Positions 53,749-61,125 of a stretch of 64,000 bases of DNA are shown here, one piece after another. The stretch covers positions 1 through 64,000 of the forward strand of contig CANQTF010000003.1 in assembly GCA_947626745.1 (NCBI GenBank), written 5' to 3'. A program made the position numbers and the translations under genes. Position 1 is the stretch's first letter; each line of letters opens with the position of its first letter. The notes beneath the pieces were generated by a model. That model saw nothing but the letters and a program-made list of their open reading frames with translations, was not told the DNA's origin and searched no databases. The DNA is from an uncultured Lachnospiraceae bacterium. GTDB taxonomy: Bacteria > Bacillota > Clostridia > Lachnospirales > Lachnospiraceae.

Positions 53749-53878
53749 ACAATCCCCTCCGGTGCATCGACTGCCCGCCGTTACGGACAATTCTTTTTAG
53801 TCAATACACAATATATGAGAAGCCTGTCCGAATTATTACTATAAAAAAGCAGATTCCGGAACTACCTCCAAAATCCGC
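53749..53878 (-). other. Leader region of the spoIIE-like gene
   Basis: This spacer follows divIC. It contains TTGTCCG and TTCGGACA stretches that approach, but do not match, the Spo0A box (TGTCGAA), and AT-rich -10-like sequences. I cannot define a promoter with confidence. Confidence 0.3.
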
Positions 53879-54184
53879 TTAGTTTCCATCTTTAAAGATG
53901 ATCTCGCCCTCGTAAACAAGTCCGAGTTTCTCTTTGGCCACTTCTTCCACATATTTCTTGGTCTGTGTGTACTTCTCAAATTCCGCGATCTCCTGTGTCC
54001 GCGCTTCCTCCGCCTCGATCTCCTGCATCAGGGCTTCCTCTTTCGCCGTATACATCGCCCGCTTCTCACGAAGCTCCACACTTTTGACCGCGACCACGAC
54101 TAGCATCAGCAGGACGACCGTAATGATCAAAAGCTTGCCCGTCTTGTTCCGGCGATTCTTCTGATATGCTGCTTTCCGTGCCAT
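53879..54184 (-). CDS. DivIC/FtsB-like septum formation initiator
   Basis: A 101-residue bitopic protein: basic N-terminus, one membrane helix (about 18-37) and an extracytoplasmic coiled coil (about 40-80, rich in Glu/Ala) ending in EEVAKEKLGLVYEGEIIF, the family tail. It forms part of the FtsL-DivIC-DivIB complex that controls septal wall synthesis. The position between yabQ and spoIIE matches the conserved order in Firmicutes. Confidence 0.9.
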   Translation of the reverse strand: MARKAAYQKNRRNKTGKLLIITVVLLMLVVVAVKSVELREKRAMYTAKEEALMQEIEAEEARTQEIAEFEKYTQTKKYVEEVAKEKLGLVYEGEIIFKDGN

Positions 54185-54217
54185 GCCGCCAACGCTACCT
54201 CATTCTTTCCGTGCCGC

Positions 54218-54706
54218 CTATCGTTTACATAAAACCATTCTAAGGGTTTTTATGAAAACCGTCAACCGTTTTTTAATAAATTCTCTGACTTTTTTAAATC
54301 TGCCGCGCAAAAATCGAACAAATCTTCGGAGCGCGGAAAATAGGCGCTTTACGGGATTTAGCACAATTTGTATGAGACGAGATATGAGACACATTATCTT
54401 GTGGATACACGTTGACATAATGTCTACAAGCCTATTTTTTACGGCCGCCTTATAAAAAAGCATTCCAAGCGCTGCCCCCATCACGGCAAACCATCTCAGA
54501 ACGCCACTGTTCTCTCTGTAAAGCATATAAAAAACGCCAAGCCCGCACACGACCCAATACAGAAGGTCCTCCGCGGACATCAAAAACTTTCCATGGCGGA
54601 ACAGCTTCCTGAGGATCAGTATCCAGTCATAGACGAACGTGATCACAAGCCCCATTAGAATGGAATGCAGGAAAAAGGTAACTTCTTTCACAATGTCCTG
54701 ACTCAT
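54218..54706 (-). CDS. yabQ: Spore cortex biosynthesis protein YabQ
   Basis: A 162-residue protein with several N-terminal membrane helices (MSQDIVKEVTFFLHSILMGL onward, to about residue 75) and a basic C-terminal tail. YabQ is needed for cortex formation in Bacillus. The family is recognised by the start motif, the F.YD..R..R segment and the location between yabP and divIC. The ATG at 54706 has GGGGGAA 9 nt upstream; the TTG three codons earlier is too close to it. Confidence 0.85.
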   Translation of the reverse strand: MSQDIVKEVTFFLHSILMGLVITFVYDWILILRKLFRHGKFLMSAEDLLYWVVCGLGVFYMLYRENSGVLRWFAVMGAALGMLFYKAAVKNRLVDIMSTCIHKIMCLISRLIQIVLNPVKRLFSALRRFVRFLRGRFKKVREFIKKRLTVFIKTLRMVLCKR

Positions 54707-54727
54707 AAGCCGCAATTCCCCCGGAGG

Positions 54728-55015
54728 TTATTTAAATAGCCGCGCCAGCAGCGATTCGCCCTTGCCGTATCCGTTTCCTTCCGAGTAGGTAAAGCTGTCG
54801 ATCCGCCCGTCCACATCGACTTCCCCCTTATCGAGGGACAGTCTGCTGACATGAAGCTCGTTTCCCTTGATCATCAGCATTCCCTGTTCCGTCTCCAGCA
54901 GGATCTCGTTGACGTCAAAGGACAGCACGTCGTTCACCCCGCTTACGGTACATGTCCGCCTGTCGGTAAGCATCAGCTTGTGAGGTCTTCTGTTTGCTTT
55001 GTTGAGATCTTCCAT
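54728..55015 (-). CDS. yabP: Sporulation protein YabP
   Basis: A 95-residue protein of the YabP/YqfC family. The family stretch HKLMLTDRRTCTVSGVNDVLSFD is followed by strand motifs NEILLETEQGMLMIKGNELHV. YabP is made under SigE in Bacillus and is required for a normal cortex. An exact SigE-type promoter precedes it (55072-55100), and GGGGAGG lies 7 nt before the ATG. It probably heads a yabP-yabQ-divIC transcript during sporulation. Confidence 0.92.
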   Translation of the reverse strand: MEDLNKANRRPHKLMLTDRRTCTVSGVNDVLSFDVNEILLETEQGMLMIKGNELHVSRLSLDKGEVDVDGRIDSFTYSEGNGYGKGESLLARLFK

Positions 55016-55071
55016 ACATACCTCCCCAACTGCGAGGCACAGATCATGCCGCGAAGTTGTATTACTTTTTA

Positions 55072-55100
55072 AATGTATGCAGGAAGCTTCGGCAATATGC
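55072..55100 (-). promoter_or_regulatory. SigE-type sporulation promoter of yabP
   Basis: On the minus strand GCATATT (-35, 55094-55100), a 14-bp spacer and CATACATT (-10, 55072-55079) match the Bacillus SigE consensus (KMATATT-N14-CATACAHT) at every position. The predicted start is about 50 nt before the yabP ATG. Confidence 0.85.
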
Positions 55101-55123
55101 CTCTGTTCCTTCTCTCTGTCCCG

Positions 55124-55366
55124 TTATGTCAGATACCGGAACAGTTCTTTCGCCTCCTCCTTCCGCACCGTCTCCTGTACGTCCAGAACTTCCACCTTGA
55201 CCTCCCTGTTGCCGAACTGAATGGTGATCGTGTCTCCCGCTTTGACATTGGCGGAGGCCTTCGCCGGCTTATCGTTGATGAGCACCCTGCCGGCGTCACA
55301 GGCTTCGTTCGCCACCGTGCGGCGCTTGATCAGGCGCGAAACTTTCAGATATTTGTCTAATCTCAA
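55124..55366 (-). CDS. rqcP: S4-domain ribosome quality-control protein RqcP (YabO)
   Basis: An 80-residue S4 RNA-binding protein. It begins MRLDKYLKVSRLIKRRTVANEA and has AGRVLINDKPAKASANVKAGD, matching RqcP of Bacillus closely. RqcP helps RqcH add alanine tails to nascent chains on stalled 50S subunits. The start is a TTG at 55366, with AAAGGAG 7 nt upstream; the ATG eight codons earlier lies before that site. It follows hup, separated by a terminator hairpin. Confidence 0.92.
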   Translation of the reverse strand: MRLDKYLKVSRLIKRRTVANEACDAGRVLINDKPAKASANVKAGDTITIQFGNREVKVEVLDVQETVRKEEAKELFRYLT

Positions 55367-55411
55367 TGCCAGTCTCCTTTCCGCTTGCATCTATGCGGAT
55401 CCGTGCATAAA

Positions 55412-55443
55412 TAAAAGCCTATATGCAGTCGCATACAGGCTTT
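55412..55443 (-). terminator. Terminator after hup
   Basis: On the minus strand AAAAGCCTGTATG pairs with CATATAGGCTTTT (mismatch inside), followed by ATTTAT. It separates the abundant HU transcript from rqcP. Confidence 0.85.
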
Positions 55444-55460
55444 TACCGACGTCCTTATAC

Positions 55461-55733
55461 TTAGTTGATCATATCCTTCAGCGCTTTGCCGGCTTTGAAC
55501 TTAGGCGCCTTAGAAGCCGCGATCTTCATCTCTTTGCCGGTCTGAGGATTTCTGCCCGTTCTTGCCGCTCTCTTGGAAACCTCGAAAGTACCGAAGCCAA
55601 CCAACTGCACCTTGCCGTCCTTCTTCAGCTCGCCTGCAACAACGTCCGTAAATGCCTTCAATGCCTTCTCGGCATCTTTCTTGGATAATCCTGCCTGATC
55701 AGCCATAGCTGCAACTAATTCTGTCTTGTTCAT
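55461..55733 (-). CDS. hup: HU family DNA-binding protein
   Basis: A 90-residue histone-like protein that bends and compacts DNA. It starts [20 protein letters not shown] and has the arm motif [21 protein letters not shown], both standard for HU. It has a strong promoter and its own terminator, so it is likely expressed at high level as a single gene. Its place between mazG and rqcP matches the conserved Firmicutes order. Confidence 0.97.
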   Translation of the reverse strand: MNKTELVAAMADQAGLSKKDAEKALKAFTDVVAGELKKDGKVQLVGFGTFEVSKRAARTGRNPQTGKEMKIAASKAPKFKAGKALKDMIN

Positions 55734-55814
55734 CTTGAACTCCTCCTCTTATTAAAATGAGTTATCATATTGTTCTTAGATGTTTCTCTTTTGAAACGCC
55801 TAAGTCTACATTCA

Positions 55815-55843
55815 TTTATAAACGTTTTTCCCTAGCTTGTCAA
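55815..55843 (-). promoter_or_regulatory. Strong SigA promoter of hup
   Basis: On the minus strand a perfect TTGACA (55838-55843), a 17-bp spacer and TATAAA (55815-55820). The leader is about 75 nt and ends in GAGGAGGAG. An AT-rich tract lies upstream. Confidence 0.92.
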
Positions 55844-55916
55844 GCAAAAAAGTGCCACTTTTACGCTATTTTTCGTTAGTTAAATAAATAACATTTGCGG
55901 CGCAGAGTTATGTAAA

Positions 55917-56672
55917 TTATATTTTTGATCCTGCGCCGTTATCGCGTGATCCGTTTTCCGTTTTTTCGTATTTGTCGATCAGATCCTCGATCCTGTCGGT
56001 GAGCGCCTGTTCGTGAGATATCTTACCGAGCCTGGCAATGTCGGACACGCGCATCAGCATGTCCGCAAGGATCTGCTCCAGCTCCTTGCCGCCGGCCGCC
56101 GGATCGCACTTGCCGAGCGCTTCCACGGACGTCTGCAGCGCCTGTACGTCCTGCTCGTAGGTGCTTCCCTGTCCGTAATATTTATCCGCTTTCTTCAGAA
56201 CCTTCGCGGCGCGGGTGAGCGCCGGCAGTTCTCTCGGTATCTCCCTGAGCGGCGAGGCCGCCCAGTCTTTTCCCTTTTTCTCTTCCTTCTTGATCTCTTC
56301 CCAGTTGGTGAGCACCTCGTCGGGCGTGTCCGCGCTGCCGGTGCCGAACACATGGGGATGCCGCCGCACCATCTTGCGGCTCACCTCGTTCACGACGTCC
56401 TCCATCGTGAACAACCCTTCCTCCGACGCGATCTGCGCGTGCATCACCACCTGCAGAAGCACATCGCCCAGCTCTTCGAGCATGTTCTCGGGATTTCCCG
56501 TCTGCTCATAGATGCGAATGGAAGCGAGCAGCTCCGCCGCCTCCTCCGTCATGCACGGTTTCAGGCTCTCGTGCGTCTGCACCCTGTCCCACGGGCAGCC
56601 GTTCTCTCCCCGCAGCGTCCGGATGATCTCCAGAAACTCTTCATAGGTATACTTCTTCTCCGTCCCGTCCAC
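55917..56672 (-). CDS. mazG: MazG-type nucleoside triphosphate pyrophosphohydrolase
   Basis: A 251-residue NTP pyrophosphohydrolase with two MazG domains. The start region has MxxIIRTLRGENGCPWDRVQTHESL, followed by EEAAELLASI, ELGDVLLQVVMHAQIASEEG (the EExxE/ExxD metal sites) and RRHPHVFG. Bacillus YabN joins this to a tetrapyrrole methylase domain, which is absent here. A GTG start with AGAGGA upstream. It cleans up non-canonical NTPs. Position next to hup and rqcP is conserved. Confidence 0.92.
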   Translation of the reverse strand: MDGTEKKYTYEEFLEIIRTLRGENGCPWDRVQTHESLKPCMTEEAAELLASIRIYEQTGNPENMLEELGDVLLQVVMHAQIASEEGLFTMEDVVNEVSRKMVRRHPHVFGTGSADTPDEVLTNWEEIKKEEKKGKDWAASPLREIPRELPALTRAAKVLKKADKYYGQGSTYEQDVQALQTSVEALGKCDPAAGGKELEQILADMLMRVSDIARLGKISHEQALTDRIEDLIDKYEKTENGSRDNGAGSKI

Positions 56673-56693
56673 TTATTGTCCTCTTTCCTCCGG

Positions 56694-58352
56694 TCAGTCC
56701 ACACTGTTCCCGCTCTGCGTGTTGTTGCCGCTGACGGTTTCTTTCTCCAGCTCCGGAAACGTAAAGGTGATATCTTCCCCGTCGTCGCGCATGTGGACCG
56801 GATAATACGTTCTGGACTGATAGCCGGTCTTGCTCAGCTTGACCGTATGGGTGCCGGGCACTTTCGGGAAGCTGATCGGCGAAAGCCCCAGATAGCTGCC
56901 GTCCAGATAGACCTCCACATCCTCCGGTGAAACGATGTGCGCGTAGTTCGTCGCGCCGCCCGCCGTATCGTTGCCGGAGACGCTGTCGTTGCCGCTGACC
57001 GTGCCGGCCTTCTTCTCAAGCTCCGTGAAGGAATAGGTAATATCCTCCCCGTCGTTATACAGATAGATCGTGTAGCTCTTCGTCTCATAGCCGCTCCTGC
57101 GCAGCGTGACCGTATGGCTTCCCACCGTTTTCTTAAAGCTGATCGGCGAGATGCCGAGATAATTGCCGTCCAAGTACACTTCCACATTCTTGGGCGCGTC
57201 TATGTACACCATATTGCCCTTGGTTGCGTTTATCGTATCCTCACTGACGGAGGGCGTTGCCGGCGTTTCCTCCTGCGGCGTCTGCTGTATGCCGTTGTCG
57301 CTGACGGAAGACTCCTCCTCCTGCTCCTTCTCTTCCTCGAGGGTGAACGATATCTTGGCATACTCGGAGCCGACCTGAATGTATTTGGTCAGGGAATCGT
57401 ATCCCGGCGCTTCCAGGCGGATCTGGTGAATGCCGTAGGAAAGTTCGACCGCCTTGTCGATATCCACATCTTCGCCGTCTATCCTGACTTTGGCCGTCTC
57501 GGGCGTAACGGAGATGAGGATCCGTCCGGTCTTGTCCTGCGCGGCCTCCAGATCGCCCACGTCCAGCACGACTTCCTTGTTCCTCTCTACCACGATGTCC
57601 TTTGTGCTGCTTATGCCGTCGTTGGATAAGAGTACCTGATAACTCCCCTCCGGGACGACTAACAGCATGTCCTCCGTGATCTCCCGGATCACGGCGTTTC
57701 CCACCTCGATCCAGCCGCCGATCAGGGCTTGGTCATTTTTCAGGCGCAGGTATCCGTGCCCTTTTTCCACATTGATGCTGTATATCTCATGATCGATGCC
57801 GCGCACGGAGATCACGTCCTGCTTCACGATGTCCATCATTTCTCCGCGGGCGCCGTCCGAGAAGACCACCACATTGTCCGGCAGGGAAAAAGTGGCCGAA
57901 CCGATGCTCGCCGTCTTGTTCGCACCGCCCAGATCATAGTTCGAGATATTGTCGTAGACCCACGCTTCCGGAGACAACTGAATGCTTGCGATCTGCCTTT
58001 TGCCCTTTAAAAAATTGACATCGACCACATCGCCCGCCTTAAGCTGTGAGATCGTCAGCGGCCCGTTATATTTGTCCGACACGTAGGTCGTACCGCTGTA
58101 ATACAAGGTATACTGCCTGTCGGCGTCCATGTTCATGAACGTGACGGCGCTGTTTTCGGGATCGACCGATACAATGACCGCCGTGTCCGCCGAATCATAG
58201 CTTCCCACGGTGGCCGCGGTAAAACCGGTATCCGCCGCGTCATATCCCTTATCTTTCGCCATGCCGATATTGCTCGCCTGTGAGGTACAGCCGGTAATCA
58301 AAAGCGCCAGCGTCATGACGACCGCTGCCGCCTGTGTAACTCTTCTGTGCAT
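56694..58352 (-). CDS. PEGA-domain lipoprotein
   Basis: A 552-residue surface lipoprotein (lipobox LLITGC near residue 21). An N-terminal beta domain (about 50-200) is followed by PEGA-type units at about 270-350, 385-450 and 475-540. The last two are nearly alike, each with VEVYLDGxYLGxSPISF, HTVxLxxxGY and NDGEDITYSF/RDDGEDITFTF. A Glu/Ser/Pro linker (about 340-385) lies between. PEGA domains are short beta modules common on surface proteins, ligand unknown. The gene ends 21 nt before mazG and follows the CotS-like gene. Confidence 0.85.
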   Translation of the reverse strand: MHRRVTQAAAVVMTLALLITGCTSQASNIGMAKDKGYDAADTGFTAATVGSYDSADTAVIVSVDPENSAVTFMNMDADRQYTLYYSGTTYVSDKYNGPLTISQLKAGDVVDVNFLKGKRQIASIQLSPEAWVYDNISNYDLGGANKTASIGSATFSLPDNVVVFSDGARGEMMDIVKQDVISVRGIDHEIYSINVEKGHGYLRLKNDQALIGGWIEVGNAVIREITEDMLLVVPEGSYQVLLSNDGISSTKDIVVERNKEVVLDVGDLEAAQDKTGRILISVTPETAKVRIDGEDVDIDKAVELSYGIHQIRLEAPGYDSLTKYIQVGSEYAKISFTLEEEKEQEEESSVSDNGIQQTPQEETPATPSVSEDTINATKGNMVYIDAPKNVEVYLDGNYLGISPISFKKTVGSHTVTLRRSGYETKSYTIYLYNDGEDITYSFTELEKKAGTVSGNDSVSGNDTAGGATNYAHIVSPEDVEVYLDGSYLGLSPISFPKVPGTHTVKLSKTGYQSRTYYPVHMRDDGEDITFTFPELEKETVSGNNTQSGNSVD

Positions 58353-58370
58353 CTCGGTCCTTATCCTTTC

Positions 58371-59348
58371 CTACAGCTTGAATATATTCTCCAGAAACAG
58401 CTGTTTGTCTCTCTCCTGCGCAAACAGCCTCTCTATCTTCTCCATATTTCTCCCGGGGATCCACGCCTTGCCGCTGTTGTAATAGAAGTTCGCGATCTTC
58501 CAGAACTTCTCGGGGTATGCCAGCCGATAATAGAGCTGTCTGTAATCCCGTTTTGTCAAACTCCTTACTTTATTATAACTCTCCAAAAGCATATCACCAA
58601 GCGTCTGCGACCAGTTATTTTTTTCCAAGAGCTTCCTCATAAACAGGCACAGATCCCGCACCGGATGATCCCGCACGCACTTCTCAAAATTGATCAGCGC
58701 TTCTCCGGCGTCCGTAAACAATATGTTGTGATACTGATAGTCGCCGTGGCATACGACGGAAGATCCGCAAGCATCTTCCTCATAGGCATCATAACGCAAT
58801 TCATCGGTGATTTGCAAGGCATTATTCATGAAATAGTCATAATGTTTCATCAAATATATCTCAAAATCGGTCTTCTGGCTTTTCTCCCACAGAAACTTCC
58901 TTACCTTCTTCAACTCACGGTTATGCTTCTCATATTCCTTTTCGACCCGGAAGACAGGCTGTGCGCGCAGCTCCTCGTACGCCGACAGATCCGACGCTTC
59001 GTGAAGCCTCGCCAGAGCCGCCGCCGCCTGACGGCACTCCTGTGCATCTCTGTGATTGCATTCTCTGCCTTCAAAATAAGTCTTTACTATGTACGGCGTC
59101 CGCTCCTGATCGTACACGATCATCTCGTCCTCTCTTGTCCGCAGAATGGACTCCGCGTACACTGTGCCGCTCTTTCGCAAATGCTGCAGCAAAAGATCCT
59201 GAAATCTTATTTTATCCGTCGGTCCGCAATATTCCTTTAATATAAGCAGTCCCTGATCCGAGTCGCACAGGATCGCGCCTCGGCCTTTCCACGTGCGGTT
59301 CACCTCTATCTCATATTGATCTAACAAACTCACCGCTCTGTCATTCAC
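58371..59348 (-). CDS. CotS-family spore coat kinase-like protein
   Basis: A 325-residue protein of the CotS/aminoglycoside-phosphotransferase fold. The catalytic loop VVCHGDYQYHNILF has the HGDxxxxN pattern, followed by INFEKCVRDHPVRDL, where Glu replaces the usual metal-binding Asp (IDFD). CotS proteins are found in spore coats of Bacillus and in clostridia. Start is a GTG with GGAGGG 7 nt upstream. A possible SigK -10 (CATAAGATA, minus strand 59378-59386) lies just upstream, but the spacing to an AC pair is one base short. Confidence 0.82.
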   Translation of the reverse strand: MNDRAVSLLDQYEIEVNRTWKGRGAILCDSDQGLLILKEYCGPTDKIRFQDLLLQHLRKSGTVYAESILRTREDEMIVYDQERTPYIVKTYFEGRECNHRDAQECRQAAAALARLHEASDLSAYEELRAQPVFRVEKEYEKHNRELKKVRKFLWEKSQKTDFEIYLMKHYDYFMNNALQITDELRYDAYEEDACGSSVVCHGDYQYHNILFTDAGEALINFEKCVRDHPVRDLCLFMRKLLEKNNWSQTLGDMLLESYNKVRSLTKRDYRQLYYRLAYPEKFWKIANFYYNSGKAWIPGRNMEKIERLFAQERDKQLFLENIFKL

Positions 59349-59430
59349 ACGAATACCCTCCGCTTGGTCGTCTATCCTATCTTATGTGCAGCCGGGGGAA
59401 AGTATGAATTTGTTTTGCCGGGCAGCGCCG

Positions 59431-60789
59431 TTACGGGCGCTCCGACAGACCGGGGTCTTCCTGTATCCTGCTCCTACATACGGCAAGGAGCTCCTCGCGC
59501 GTGTTGCGCCCGGGATCCTCCAGCACCAGCTCCAGAAGCTCCCTGAGAAGCACGCCGATCTGTCTGCCGGCGGGTATGCCAAGCGCCGTCAGATCGCTGC
59601 CGCTCACCGCCAGATCCCGCAGACTCAGGCACTCCTGCCTTTTGCATATCCCGTTGTAGATCTTTTCTATGTATGCGACCTTTGCTAATTTCTCTTCCCT
59701 GTGATAATCGCTCTGCGCACGGATATCCGCGCGGCGGACCGCAAAGAGCATCGGAAAGATATCCTCGCCCATACGGTTGACGGCGCGCCTGACCCCGCTT
59801 TCCGTGAGCTCGATATCCTGATCGTGGCAGCGCACGATCCGGGTCACCTTGTCGATCGTATCGTTGTCGAACCGGAGCCGGCGCAGGATCTCCCGCGTCA
59901 TCTTCTCGCCGATCAAAGCGTGCCCCTTGTTGTGGGTAATGCCGTTCTCGTCCACCGTAAGCGCCTGCGGCTTGCCGATATCGTGGAAGAGCATACCGAG
60001 GCGCAGCACCTTGTCCGGCTCTATCGCAAGCATGGAATGCAGGATATGCTCGCCCACATCGTAACAGTGGTGCGGGTTGTGCTGCGGCGTCTGCATACAC
60101 AGGTCAAACTCCGGCAGGATCTGTGCCGTGATCCCCGTCTCATAGGCAGTACGGAGATAGTCCGGATGCGCAGATGTCACCAACTTCACCAGCTCTGCCT
60201 GAATGCGTTCCGCGCTGATAAGCTGCAGCTTGGGCGCCAGTCTGCGGATCGCCTGTCGCGTGTCCGCCGCGATCTCATATCCCAGCTGTGCCGAGAAGCG
60301 GACGGCCCGGAGCATACGGAGCGCGTCCTCCGTAAACCGTTCCTCCGCGTCGCCCACACAGCGCACCGTTTTCTTTTCTATATCCTGCATGCCGCCGAAG
60401 CTGTCGATCAACCCGCTCTCGTCATTGTACGCCATCGCGTTGATCGTGAAATCCCGCCGTCTCAGGTCTTCTTCCAAGCTGGCCGTGAAAGTGACGTCTT
60501 TCGGATGTCTGCCGTCCTCATAGACCCCGTCGATCCGGTAAGTCGTCACCTCAAAGCCTTCCCTGTCCATCAGGACGGTCACCGTACCGTGTTTGATGCC
60601 GGTATCGACGGTCCTTGCGAAGAGCCGCTTCACCTCGTCCGGTCTTGCCGACGTGGTGATGTCCCAATCGCTGGGCGTCCTTCCCAGTATACTGTCCCGC
60701 ACGCACCCGCCCACGGCATACGCCTCAAATCCTGCTGCCGTCAGTGTCCCTATGATCCTGTTTACCTTGTCAGGCAACCTGATGTGCAT
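59431..60789 (-). CDS. cca: CCA tRNA nucleotidyltransferase with HD domain
   Basis: A 452-residue class II nucleotidyltransferase that adds or repairs the 3' CCA of tRNAs. The head has VGGCVRDSILG (27-37) and DWDITTSA (41-48), followed by RRDFTINAMAYN and EERFTEDALRMLRAVRFSAQLGY. An HD-type domain (LFHDIGKP, about 265) follows. The window's only tRNA gene lacks an encoded CCA, which fits a need for this enzyme. ATG with GAGGGAT upstream. Confidence 0.95.
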   Translation of the reverse strand: MHIRLPDKVNRIIGTLTAAGFEAYAVGGCVRDSILGRTPSDWDITTSARPDEVKRLFARTVDTGIKHGTVTVLMDREGFEVTTYRIDGVYEDGRHPKDVTFTASLEEDLRRRDFTINAMAYNDESGLIDSFGGMQDIEKKTVRCVGDAEERFTEDALRMLRAVRFSAQLGYEIAADTRQAIRRLAPKLQLISAERIQAELVKLVTSAHPDYLRTAYETGITAQILPEFDLCMQTPQHNPHHCYDVGEHILHSMLAIEPDKVLRLGMLFHDIGKPQALTVDENGITHNKGHALIGEKMTREILRRLRFDNDTIDKVTRIVRCHDQDIELTESGVRRAVNRMGEDIFPMLFAVRRADIRAQSDYHREEKLAKVAYIEKIYNGICKRQECLSLRDLAVSGSDLTALGIPAGRQIGVLLRELLELVLEDPGRNTREELLAVCRSRIQEDPGLSERP

Positions 60790-60808
60790 CTCGATCCCTC
60801 GCTCAAAT

Positions 60809-61048
60809 TCAACCGATACTCGGCCCGTCCAATAGATCCTTTACTTTATCGAGATCAAAATGCGGATCTTCGTCCTCTTTTGCAAGAGAGCCGACCAGCC
60901 TGTCGATCTCTTTCTCCGACATCGCGCTGCGGCTCCTCTCGATAAAATCTTTCTTCTCCTCGTCCGTCATATCCACAAACCGGTCCATCGCCGCGCGGTT
61001 TGACGTAATGGCGACGCCCAGTCCCAAAGGCATATCATTGTAATCCAT
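60809..61048 (-). CDS. Small uncharacterised protein
   Basis: A 79-residue soluble, acidic protein beginning MDYNDMPLGLGVAITSNRAAM and ending in a helical, Asp/Lys-rich part. The first part gives a short hydrophobic helix, and the EEKKDFIERSRSAMSEKEIDRLV stretch is helical. GGAGG lies 11 nt upstream. It is 19 nt ahead of cca and likely cotranscribed. Such proteins appear to be common and conserved in Lachnospiraceae, but no function is known to me. Confidence 0.75.
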   Translation of the reverse strand: MDYNDMPLGLGVAITSNRAAMDRFVDMTDEEKKDFIERSRSAMSEKEIDRLVGSLAKEDEDPHFDLDKVKDLLDGPSIG

Positions 61049-61125
61049 ATTGTTCCGATCCTCCTGACATACTTATGATTGTTATTTCTGTAAGTATGTA
61101 CGGAAAATCCGGAAAATATACACGG

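Noticed and set aside
59378..59386. A SigK-like -10 (CATAAGATA) before the CotS-like gene
   Set aside because: The upstream AC pair is 15 rather than 16-17 bp away, and the signal is short enough to occur by chance; noted in the gene entry only.
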